DNA from: Acidobacteria bacterium AB60
GTDB lineage: Bacteria > Acidobacteriota > Terriglobia > Terriglobales > Acidobacteriaceae
DNA: 64,000 nt
Reading direction: 5' to 3'
NCBI GenBank assembly: GCA_008682415.1
Contig: VANK01000004.1
Coordinates: 434,001-498,000, forward strand
Part shown: positions 18,028 to 26,017 of the stretch, piece by piece
How positions within the stretch are numbered: position 1 is the stretch's first letter
Layout: each line of letters begins with the position of its first letter
The notes under the pieces: model-generated
Database searches by the model: none
What the model saw: only the letters and a program-made list of their open reading frames with translations
What the model was told of the DNA's origin: nothing
Translations under genes and position numbers: made by a program

Positions 18028-19443
18028 ATGCAAACTGTTCTTCATCTCAATGAGCGTGAACCCAAGAGCGAGTCTCCGCCGATGCAAGCGGGGGCTCGCG
18101 TGGAAAGGCGTGATCGCCGGGCGCTGATGACCACAGCCGCTGGGATCACTTACCGTGTTCTGGACGCGTGCTCGAAGCTAGTCACGATTCCGATTGCCGC
18201 CAGGTATCTTGGAGTGGAGCAGTATGGGATCTGGCTCACGGCAAATTCCCTTCTAAGCCTGCTGATGGTGTCCGACTTCGGCATCGGCTCAGGGCTTCTC
18301 AATGCAGTGGGTGCTGCCCGCACGCAGGGCGATGATGGCGAAGTGCGAGCTCTCACGGCCACGGCTTACGCCGCTTTTGGAATCCTGGCGGTGTTACTGC
18401 TGATCGGCGTAAGCATTCTGTGCCGAACCAGCCTGCTTGTGCATTGGCTGGGGATCGAATCCGCGCCTCACCTGATTCCTTCCGCGAAGCAATGCTTCTT
18501 CCTGCTCGGGATTCTCGTTTCCAGTGCCGCTGTCTTGAACGTCATCAACTTTTTTGCTCTCGCATTGCAGGAAGGGTACCTGGAGTACATCGCCCAGATT
18601 GCAGCCAGCGTTTCTTCCCTCGTTCTTATTCTTCTCTTCCGCACTCACAGCCTGAGCGTCTTCGCGCTCATGACTTCACTGCCCATCATTGCCGCCTACA
18701 TCGCTCTTTCGATCGGGCTTTTCGGCTTCCGCTACCGGAGCCTGATCCCATGGTTTGGCGGGATCAGCCGACGCTGTATTGGTTTGATCTGGAAGGACAG
18801 TTCTCGCCTGTTGATGGCGCAGATTGCCGACACCCTGATTTCGTTTACGAGCAACATTCTGGTGGCTTCGCAACTGGGAGCCGTGCACGTACCTGAGGTT
18901 TCGGTTTCGCTGCAGACCATGATGATATGCAGCTTCGTGTCATGCATGTTCCTTCTCCCCCTCTGGCCTGCGTACGTGGAGGCGAAGGTGCTGCAGGACT
19001 GGACGTGGATTCGGCGGGCGTTCCGCACGGGTGTGTTGCGAAGCATGGGCGTGATTCTTCTGGCAACGACCGTGTATGCGCTGATTTATCGCACCTTCAT
19101 TCATACCTGGTCTGCTCAGCTTCCCATTCCCCCGCTGTCGTTTGTCATTTACCTGGACGTATGGTTCCTGCTCTACGTCTGGAACAAGAACTTCATGGTA
19201 TTCCTCAACGGGCTGGGCTACACACGGGTTCGGGCATGGGCGGCTCCCTTGTCGGCAATCGTGTTTGTGATCAGCGTTCGGGCGCTCTTGCCGCGCTTCG
19301 GGGTGACAGCCGTCGGGCTGGGCGGAATTGCCAGCGCACTTTCCGAAGCCGCGGTCACCAACACCTGGAGTTTCGTGCTGCTCTTTTCCAACTCTCGCAA
19401 AACAGCTACAGGAATCGAGGTGGCGAGTGCTGCACAACGATAG
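18028..19443 (+). CDS. oligosaccharide-unit flippase (Wzx-like)
   Basis: A 471-residue integral membrane protein with about 12-14 hydrophobic segments and the MATE/MOP-type N-terminus TYRVLDACSKLVTIPIAARYL followed by GVEQYGIWLTANSLLSLL, as in polysaccharide exporters. It would flip undecaprenyl-linked repeat units across the inner membrane for polymerisation by the Wzy-like protein encoded at 20800. The N-terminal 30 residues are hydrophilic. Start ATG at 18028 lies 15 bases after the autokinase stop. The next glycosyltransferase gene begins within 40 bases of its end, so the cluster is tightly packed. Confidence 0.85.
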   Translation: MQTVLHLNEREPKSESPPMQAGARVERRDRRALMTTAAGITYRVLDACSKLVTIPIAARYLGVEQYGIWLTANSLLSLLMVSDFGIGSGLLNAVGAARTQGDDGEVRALTATAYAAFGILAVLLLIGVSILCRTSLLVHWLGIESAPHLIPSAKQCFFLLGILVSSAAVLNVINFFALALQEGYLEYIAQIAASVSSLVLILLFRTHSLSVFALMTSLPIIAAYIALSIGLFGFRYRSLIPWFGGISRRCIGLIWKDSSRLLMAQIADTLISFTSNILVASQLGAVHVPEVSVSLQTMMICSFVSCMFLLPLWPAYVEAKVLQDWTWIRRAFRTGVLRSMGVILLATTVYALIYRTFIHTWSAQLPIPPLSFVIYLDVWFLLYVWNKNFMVFLNGLGYTRVRAWAAPLSAIVFVISVRALLPRFGVTAVGLGGIASALSEAAVTNTWSFVLLFSNSRKTATGIEVASAAQR

Positions 19444-19483
19444 CGGCGTTTTCCCGCAGACATCTGGCCACAAGCCGGGAGAG

Positions 19484-20803
19484 ATGGCGAGCAGACCCGG
19501 TTGGGTTGTCGTTCATGATTCGGCGCGGGACTTCTACCAGTTGCCGCTCGCACTGGCTGAGGGTGGATCGCTCGAGAGGTTTGTGACGGATTGGTATACC
19601 CCGCTGGAAAAGCCTGTCTGGTCTCGACTCGCCAAGTCTCGGCTGGCCCGCTCCACGCTTGGCATCCACTCGCGATACCGGGCCGAATTGCCATCGGCCC
19701 TGGTGACCGACCAGAAGTTGAATTTCATCTCCAGTCTTGCTGTCCGACGATTTTTGCGGAGGCCTTACCGCGATGAGATCGAAGGAGCAAAGGCGGGACG
19801 TCTTGCCCGGAAGATCGCGCTGCGCGCTGGCGCACCCTTGCTGGCGACCAGCTATTCCGCAGCAGCGGCGTTTCGGGGATTCGGGAACGGCCTGAAGGTC
19901 CTGTTCCAGGTTCATCCGCATCCTCGCTCGCTGCGGCGCCTTTATGCGGAAATGATGTCCCGAGATCCGGACTACGCGGGCCTGGGGGCGGAGCCTGAAG
20001 CAAGCGCGGCCGAAACTGCTCTTCGGGTATGGGAGGAAGAGAGTTCACTCGCTGATCATGTGCTCTGCGCTTCACAGTTCTCGCGGAGATCTCTCCTCGC
20101 GGCCGGAATACGAGACGAGCGGATTAGCGTCATACCCTATGGGGTCGATTCGAAGCTTTTCCGATTCGGCAGACCCGAGAAGGATGCGCCGTTCACTGTC
20201 TTGTTTGTTGGCCAAAAGGTTGCACGCAAGGGGCTGAGGAGCCTTGTGCGCGCCTGGAGTGAACTGGGGCTTGGTTCCGCGCGATTGATACTGGCAGGCG
20301 GGCACGTACGCGATCAATCTCTGCTGTCGGGATTCGAGGGGGCGTACCAAGAAGTTCCGCGCACGAGTCTTCAGGAACTGGTGGAACTTTATCGTCGAGC
20401 GGATCTCTTTGTTCTTCCGTCGGCGGCTGAGGGGTTCGGGCATGTATATCTCGAGGCGCTCTCTTGTGGCACTCCGATTCTATGCACGGAAAACACAGGG
20501 GGCGCCGATATTATCCGCGAGGGGCATAGCGGCTGGGTGCTTCCCGTGGGAGATCGCGAACCGTTGAAAGAACGCCTGGCATGGTGCGCTACGCATCGAT
20601 CGATTTTGCGCGAGATGCGCGAAGAGGCGCGCCGTGTGGCCGAGCGGCATACGTGGGAGAAATTCCGCGGCGGAATTCGAGGAGCGCTGAGTCAGGTTCG
20701 CCTGGAGAATGCAGCTAGCCAGTCCAGGAGAAGTTCAACAGGGGAAATACCGTCGTCGGGAGCGTTCTGGGTAAAGCAACGCGCGGCGGGAGGGGAGCAA
20801 TGA
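19484..20803 (+). CDS. glycosyltransferase family 4 protein
   Basis: A GT-B enzyme of about 439 residues. The C-terminal half has the family signature: TVLFVGQKVARKGLRSLVRAW, then DLFVLPSAAEGFGHVYLEALSCGTPILCTENTGGADIIREG, binding the nucleotide sugar through the ExxxxxxxE pair. The acceptor-side N-terminal half is more divergent (GWVVVHDSARDFYQLPLALA). ATG at 19484 is preferred because the Rossmann strand begins a few residues later, although a GTG at 19427 with GAGGTGG upstream is possible and would overlap the flippase gene. The open frame runs back to 19328. It adds one sugar to the lipid-linked unit; the sugar is not predictable. Confidence 0.87.
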   Translation: MASRPGWVVVHDSARDFYQLPLALAEGGSLERFVTDWYTPLEKPVWSRLAKSRLARSTLGIHSRYRAELPSALVTDQKLNFISSLAVRRFLRRPYRDEIEGAKAGRLARKIALRAGAPLLATSYSAAAAFRGFGNGLKVLFQVHPHPRSLRRLYAEMMSRDPDYAGLGAEPEASAAETALRVWEEESSLADHVLCASQFSRRSLLAAGIRDERISVIPYGVDSKLFRFGRPEKDAPFTVLFVGQKVARKGLRSLVRAWSELGLGSARLILAGGHVRDQSLLSGFEGAYQEVPRTSLQELVELYRRADLFVLPSAAEGFGHVYLEALSCGTPILCTENTGGADIIREGHSGWVLPVGDREPLKERLAWCATHRSILREMREEARRVAERHTWEKFRGGIRGALSQVRLENAASQSRRSSTGEIPSSGAFWVKQRAAGGEQ

Positions 20804-22158
20804 ACATCCCCTTATCGACGGCAATCGGGATCGACCTTGCGACGCTCGCGATCGCTTCCTTGATTGGGTGGAGGGTTGCGCGGTCACTTCTGCACCCGTC
20901 CGCGATGTTTCTGCTTTGTCATTGCTACATCGTTACATTCCGGCTTTATCAGCTTCACTCCGGGCTGCAGCCGATGGCCTATTCCTTCCAGTGGCCTGTT
21001 GCAATCGAAGAAGTCACGCGGGCAGCATTCGCCTCGGATATCGCTTTGCTGGCCATGGCCTTGGGCTGGATTGTGGCGCGCGGCTGGGGCGAGCGCCGGG
21101 CGGTGGCGAACCGCGAGCCACGCGTGCTTTTGTCCAAGCCGCGGGTGCAACTTACAGCCGTGGCCGCGATCGTTTTCTCGCTGTTGGCGATCGCCTACGT
21201 TGGTCCCGCAGGACTGAGAGATGAGCGCCTGGTGGCGGGAACCGCTGAATCAAGCGGCTATCTTTTTGCTGCGGCTGGCTGGACCGGATGGGGGTTCTGT
21301 CTCCTCCACTACGTCTATGGCTTCTCCCCGGTTTTGCTGGGCGTAACTCTATGCGCCCTGTTCGTTTCGATGATGTTCAGCCCATTTCGGGGAGTGGTGA
21401 TCATTCCGCTCGTGTTCCTGATCTTTCTTTTCCTTGCTCGCCGCAAACAAAGGAATTTTCCCGTGGGATTAGCGATGGCCGCGCCGATGCTCTGGCTGAT
21501 CTGGCTGCCCATGAAGCCGGTCTTTTATTCGCTACAACAAGGGGATCCGGTCCCAGTAGCGATCGATAAGGGGATCGACACAGCGTTTCACAATCTTGGA
21601 CGAGAGAACGGCAGCGGCATCGATTTTCAATTCCTGGACATGATTGGGTCGACGATGACGCTGGTGGACATTCATGGGCAGCACTTTTGGGGAACGAGCG
21701 TTACTCCCCTGTTTGTCAGCCCGGTTCCGAGGCTCATTTGGCCGGACAAGCCACATCTGAACCAATATCAGCAGGAGCTTGACATCCCCAGCCGGGCGAT
21801 GGCCAAACTCAACATGACTGCAGGGCTGCTGGGCGAATGTTATGCGGATTTCGGCTGGGCCGGAGTAGTGATTGTTCCCTTTTTAATTAGCCTCGCATTC
21901 ACTTCCGGGTACTTACGACTAAGTGGGACAAGCATCTTTTCGCCGGGCTGCCTTCTGTATCTGATCTACTTATCCACGTTTATGCAGCTTTATCGAGATG
22001 GACTGATCTCGGCGGTATGGTTTCCGTTTGTCCACTGCGCACCCATTGGTTGGTTAGCGGTATCGCATTGGCTGCTTCCACCACGAGCCCGCACAACTGC
22101 GAATCAGATGCCCACCGCGGTCGGTTCAGGCGAGGATTGGGCTGCCGGACAAGCCTGA
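20800..22158 (+). CDS. O-antigen/exopolysaccharide repeat-unit polymerase (Wzy-like)
   Basis: A 452-residue membrane protein with about ten helices and the features of the O-antigen polysaccharide polymerase group: a short GL-x-D loop (GPAGLRDERL), a large periplasmic loop with VSPVPRLIWPDKPHLNQYQQ, and the following MTAGLLGECYADFGWAGV segment, which match the 'PR-x-x-W-P-x-KP' and 'GE-x-Y-x-x-FGW' signatures. It would polymerise flipped repeat units at the periplasmic face. The ATG shares ATGA with the preceding glycosyltransferase stop, so the two are translationally coupled. Sequence conservation in this family is low, so the call rests on these motifs, topology and context. Confidence 0.85.
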   Translation: MNIPLSTAIGIDLATLAIASLIGWRVARSLLHPSAMFLLCHCYIVTFRLYQLHSGLQPMAYSFQWPVAIEEVTRAAFASDIALLAMALGWIVARGWGERRAVANREPRVLLSKPRVQLTAVAAIVFSLLAIAYVGPAGLRDERLVAGTAESSGYLFAAAGWTGWGFCLLHYVYGFSPVLLGVTLCALFVSMMFSPFRGVVIIPLVFLIFLFLARRKQRNFPVGLAMAAPMLWLIWLPMKPVFYSLQQGDPVPVAIDKGIDTAFHNLGRENGSGIDFQFLDMIGSTMTLVDIHGQHFWGTSVTPLFVSPVPRLIWPDKPHLNQYQQELDIPSRAMAKLNMTAGLLGECYADFGWAGVVIVPFLISLAFTSGYLRLSGTSIFSPGCLLYLIYLSTFMQLYRDGLISAVWFPFVHCAPIGWLAVSHWLLPPRARTTANQMPTAVGSGEDWAAGQA

Positions 22159-22189
22159 CCGAAGAACAAAGATGCAGGAGTAGAGAACC

Positions 22190-23479
22190 ATGCAACTCTG
22201 CCTGACACTGGATCATCGCTTTCTCCAGACGCCTGATGGCGGCGTGTGGACGGTAACCCAGTGCCCTTACTCTTTCTACGAAGAATATCTTGAGGTGTTC
22301 GACTCTGTTCGCGTGATTGCGAGGGCATTTCCCGTAACAGAGGCAGAGCCGCATTTTCTGCCAGTGGAGGGGCCAGGGGTCGAATTTTTCCCGGTGGCGT
22401 CTTATAAGGGCCCAGTGCAGTACCTTCGACGCGTTCGCTCTGTCCGGAGGAGTATTCAGAGCGCGGTTCCTCAGGGATCGGCGGTCATCCTCCGAGTCCC
22501 GAGCCAGGTAGCGAATACAGTCGAGGCTTCTCTCCGGGCGAGGAATCACCCATATGCGGTTGATATCGTGGCCGATCCCTATGACGTTCTAAGTCCGGCG
22601 GCCAACCCTAGCCCATTGGCGGGCGTCGCCCGCGTTTACTTCACCCGTTTGATGAAAGACCAGGCGCTGCGCGCGATCGCGATCAGGTATGTGACTCTGA
22701 ATTATCTGCAACAGCGTTATCCGGCACGGGGCGATGCGAATGTTATGCCGCCGCTGGATTCGCCTGTCACATTCAACGATAGTTCCAGAGCGGGCCACCA
22801 GTATGTCACTGCCGTTTCGGACGCCAATCTCCCGGATGATTGGTTTGTGGAAGAACCGCGAAGATCGCTGCGGGAAAAGGAATCTATTCACGCTCTGTTC
22901 ATAGGGACGCTCGGTTCCCTCTATAAGGGGCCGGACACGCTGATCCGGGCAGTCGCTCTGGCAAAGTCGGAAGGAGCACACGTTTTGCTGCGCTTTGCAG
23001 GGTCTGGGAAGCATGTAGCAGAGCTCAAGTCGCTGGCCGGTTCTCTGGGCGTGGGAGAGCAGATCACATTCCTTGGCGACGTTCAGGCCGGAGCAGGAAT
23101 ACGCGCGGAGCTGGATCGCTCCGATGTCTTCGTGCTGCCCTCGCGCGCAGAGGGAGTTCCGCGGGCCATGCTGGAAGCGATGGCGCGCGGACTCCCCTGC
23201 CTGGGCTCACACGCGGGGGGAATTCCTGAGCTTCTTCACGAAGAGGACCGAGTGCAATGCAATGACGCCTCGGCGCTTGCTGCCAAGTTTGTGCAGATCT
23301 CAGGTGACGGAGGACGCGTTGCGAGGATGTCCATTCGTAACTTGCAGACGGCCCGCAAGTATGCCACGAGCAGATTGCGCGAGCGGCGGCGCGGATTTCT
23401 TGAAGCAGTGCGCGAGCTGACCGCGGATCATCATCGCTCTGGTGCCGCTACCGCGAGGCCAGCCAATCTGAGCGCATAG
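22190..23479 (+). CDS. glycosyltransferase family 4 protein
   Basis: A 429-residue GT-B transferase. The C-terminal half reads HALFIGTLGSLYKGPDTLIR, ITFLGDVQAGAGIRAELDRS and DVFVLPSRAEGVPRAMLEAMARGLPCLGSHAGGIPELL, the usual donor-binding elements. The N-terminal half starts QLCLTLDHRFLQTPDGGVWT, with a plausible acceptor region. AGGAG precedes the ATG at 22190. It is the last clearly plus-strand gene of the core cluster, 31 bases after the polymerase stop. The next plus-strand gene, a CelD-like acyltransferase, is separated by a small minus-strand gene and a pseudogene. Confidence 0.9.
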   Translation: MQLCLTLDHRFLQTPDGGVWTVTQCPYSFYEEYLEVFDSVRVIARAFPVTEAEPHFLPVEGPGVEFFPVASYKGPVQYLRRVRSVRRSIQSAVPQGSAVILRVPSQVANTVEASLRARNHPYAVDIVADPYDVLSPAANPSPLAGVARVYFTRLMKDQALRAIAIRYVTLNYLQQRYPARGDANVMPPLDSPVTFNDSSRAGHQYVTAVSDANLPDDWFVEEPRRSLREKESIHALFIGTLGSLYKGPDTLIRAVALAKSEGAHVLLRFAGSGKHVAELKSLAGSLGVGEQITFLGDVQAGAGIRAELDRSDVFVLPSRAEGVPRAMLEAMARGLPCLGSHAGGIPELLHEEDRVQCNDASALAAKFVQISGDGGRVARMSIRNLQTARKYATSRLRERRRGFLEAVRELTADHHRSGAATARPANLSA

Positions 23480-23503
23480 TTCGTCTCCATCCCGCGCCGG
23501 ATA

Positions 23504-23770
23504 TTACTCCGCCCGGTCTTCGTTTTCTGTTTTGCCCCTCGATACCGCACCGTGCTTTATGGGGATTTCCTGCGGTTTTGCGTCCGTATCTTCGCTGGCG
23601 TCGCTGCTGTCCCGTTGGCCGGTAAGGTCGTCAATCCAGGTTGCTTCCGTCCAATGGTTATGAATGTAGTAGCCGAAGTACTGAATGAAATCGACCACCA
23701 CGACTGCCAGGCCGATGACGATGAGGACGGCAAGCGCGAGTATCAGGGGTCTGTCGAAGATCCAGTGCAT
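23504..23770 (-). CDS. small single-pass membrane protein, unknown
   Basis: An 88-residue frame from ATG at 23770 (a GTG at 23791 would add 7 residues). It has one strong membrane helix (LILALAVLIVIGLAVVVVDF, about residues 9-28), an aromatic segment (IQYFGYYIHNHWTEATWI) and an acidic, lysine-containing tail. No ribosome-binding site is obvious. It lies opposite to its neighbours, converging on the glycosyltransferase gene. Whether it is translated is uncertain; the clean hydrophobic helix with charged flanks favours a real protein. Confidence 0.45.
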   Translation of the reverse strand: MHWIFDRPLILALAVLIVIGLAVVVVDFIQYFGYYIHNHWTEATWIDDLTGQRDSSDASEDTDAKPQEIPIKHGAVSRGKTENEDRAE

Positions 23771-24060
23771 TGGTATTCGAATCGAGTCCACTGAAGGTTT
23801 GCAACCCGCCGCCAGGTGCGAAGCTCTCGAGTCCGACGGCTGAAACCGATCAGTTCAGTGCTATGATACGCGTTAGCCATCCCCTAGAATTCGCATCAGC
23901 GCACAAGTGCCTGGTCGTTCGTCTTGAAAGCGATTAGACGCGGCCGCCCTGCGGTCGCATTCCTGTGGGAACTCGAGCCTTCCTGGCCCACAAGCAAGAG
24001 CGTCGGGTCGGCGCGCAACCCCCTCAGAACGCCAAATCTGGAGTTAGACCTTGCGCACGA

Positions 24061-24579
24061 AAGCTTCATTTTTATAAGAGTGCGAGCTCTCTGCTCGTCT
24101 GCCTAAATCTACTTGTCATCGATACGCCGGGCCTGTTGAGTCAATCCATCGAACCGGCACAGTGCGTGCGTCCGGCGATCACGCCACCGGCTCCGTTTGT
24201 TCAAACGCCGGTGAACATGACTCTGCCGTCATCGACCACGATTAATGTACGGTTCGCCGGAGCCTCGGGAAATGGCACCGCAGTTGAAGAGCTTACTCCT
24301 GCAATTCGGGCGCATACGGGTTTTATCACGCAGGGATGGCTCATCTTGCCGAATCGAACCTCTATACCCACGATTCCTCAGAAGGCAACTCATCAAATCG
24401 GGCATGGTGGGCTGAGAACGGCGCCTCCGGCATATCTTTGAACGGAATCACACTCTATGACGACCTCACAAGGAACCCGGTTGTAGTGGGATCTGTTCGG
24501 GGGAAATGGCACGCTAACTGTGAGCGGCATTTCTATCAGTTCCTCACTGGGAAATCTCTTCTCACTTCTCTTGCATTAA
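24061..24579 (+). pseudogene. internally deleted, frameshifted beta-helix (pectate lyase-like) gene remnant
   Basis: Three reading-frame segments join into one degraded protein. From about 24061 a signal-like stretch (SSLLVCLNLLVIDTPGLL) and INVRFAGASGNGTAVEELTP match the N-terminal start of a pectate-lyase-like beta-helix protein. Near 24300 the frame shifts, and CNSGAYGFYHAGMAHLAESN, NRAWWAENGASGISLNG and LYDDLTRNPVVVG follow, closely matching the C-terminal part of the intact gene at 26018-27520 (GGYGFFHSG, GRAWWAENMSGSISAE, VVDDRAKASGYIVG). A run of five Gs near 24491 shifts frame again; with four Gs the reading would continue VRGNGTLTVSGISISSSLGN to TAA at 24577. The central coils are missing. 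Inferred: an ancestral paralog with a large internal deletion. Confidence 0.7.
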
Positions 24580-24884
24580 ATCCGGGGGGCGGGTCTCGTT
24601 GCGTTGTGAGGCCTGCTCTCGTTCGCATGCGTTCCGGCCATAATGCTTGCTTGCGAGGATTCTCGTAAGCGCGTGCGACACGTGATGTTTGTATGTCATA
24701 CTTGAATACGGAAGACAGGGCGGTCTAATTCGCCTTGTCCCAGTCCGTACTAGGTTAGAGAAACGACAATCCCCGAAAGTTCACAGTCAAGGCTCGCTCG
24801 CCTCCGAGGCGACGAAGCGGCCGGTTGCACCTAGCCTAAGGTGAAGCGGTAAGGCGCGTCCATAATTGATTGGCCAGAGTAACT
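24580..24884. other. gap between pseudogene and CelD-like gene
   Basis: No supported gene. A 110-residue frame ending at 24668 is the wrong-frame continuation of the pseudogene. No clear promoter box or hairpin was recognised. Confidence 0.45.
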
Positions 24885-25994
24885 ATGACGAGCGATCCAC
24901 TTATCCCTGGCGGCGGCACCGTTCGTTGCACGATCACGACTAAATTCAACGTTCCTCACCTTGCCGCCGCTTGGGAAAGCCTGTGGGCACGTGCCAACGG
25001 GCAATATCACGAAAGCTTTAGCGTTTGCCTCCGCGCGTGGGATGCCATCGCACGCGCTAAGAACGAAGAACTCTTCTGCGTACAGTTTTGGGATGGGGAG
25101 TGCCTGGTTCTGGCGTGGCCTTTGATTCGGTACAGGAAGGGGCCGCTTTGGATGATGAGGCCACTTACCCCTTCGGGGGGAGAAGCTAATTCACTCCTGG
25201 TCGATCCTCAAAGAAGTGTAAATCAACTCGTGAGCTGCGCTTATAAAGCTGTGTTGGCGGAGGCCAGGTGCGATCTCTTGTATCTGCCACTGATCCGAAT
25301 GAGTTCACCACTTTATGTCTTGTTGGCCGACTGCGTCCCGGAAGGAAGGGATGTAGCGCCACTTGCTCGCATCAGCCAGGAACCCGATTGGGACACATAC
25401 AGTCGAGCAATCGGGGTCGGATCGTGGCAGCAGACAGAGCGCAAGCGGAGGCGGATTCTCCAGATGAACGGCGCGGAGTTCCTATGGATCGACCCAAAGG
25501 AAGAGGCCGAGTTGATTCCGCGCTTGATTGATTGGATGCTTCTTGAAAAGGAACGCTGGGCGATTCGCGTAGGAAAGAAGCACACATGGGCAGGTTCGGC
25601 CCCTTACCGGGATTTTCTGGTAAGTAGCGTTCTGGATCCCGATGAAATCATGTCTTACCGTCTGGCGGCGATTATGGTGGGAGACCAGCCTCTCGCGGTC
25701 AAATTGATCGCTATTTGCCCGGGGCACGTCGAATATGTAATTGGCGCGTATAGTTCCGATCCCGCGCATGCGAAGCTCTCGCCAGGCCTGGTTCTTGATG
25801 AATACTGGATGCGGCGTGTATTCGACTTGAAACTCGATGTGGATTTTGGGACGGGTCAGGAAGCGTACAAGCTATTTTGGTCGCGAAAAAACGTGGAAGA
25901 GCTTCGAACGTACCGGATTCCTCTTAGTCTCAGAGGGAAGCTCTTCCTCTCCACTTATAAATGGTTCCAAAGGTTGCGCACGGATCAGGATTAG
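24885..25994 (+). CDS. CelD/BcsL-type GNAT acyltransferase
   Basis: A protein of 369 residues from ATG at 24885 (TTG at 24870 is an alternative) resembling the 'cellulose biosynthesis protein CelD' acetyltransferases of exopolysaccharide clusters. Hallmarks are an N-terminal WESLWARANG region and FCVQFWDGECLVLAWPLI segment, a basic helix (QQTERKRRRILQMNG), then a GNAT fold with SYRLAAIMVGDQPLAVKLIA, HVEYVIGAYSSDPAHAKLSPG and DVDFGTGQEAYKLFWSRK. It probably acylates the polymer or its precursor. It is the second such enzyme in the island, and similar in layout to the gene at 13459. The donor is unknown. Confidence 0.72.
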   Translation: MTSDPLIPGGGTVRCTITTKFNVPHLAAAWESLWARANGQYHESFSVCLRAWDAIARAKNEELFCVQFWDGECLVLAWPLIRYRKGPLWMMRPLTPSGGEANSLLVDPQRSVNQLVSCAYKAVLAEARCDLLYLPLIRMSSPLYVLLADCVPEGRDVAPLARISQEPDWDTYSRAIGVGSWQQTERKRRRILQMNGAEFLWIDPKEEAELIPRLIDWMLLEKERWAIRVGKKHTWAGSAPYRDFLVSSVLDPDEIMSYRLAAIMVGDQPLAVKLIAICPGHVEYVIGAYSSDPAHAKLSPGLVLDEYWMRRVFDLKLDVDFGTGQEAYKLFWSRKNVEELRTYRIPLSLRGKLFLSTYKWFQRLRTDQD

Positions 25995-26017
25995 TCTGGT
26001 CGCTGTGGTCGGATAAG

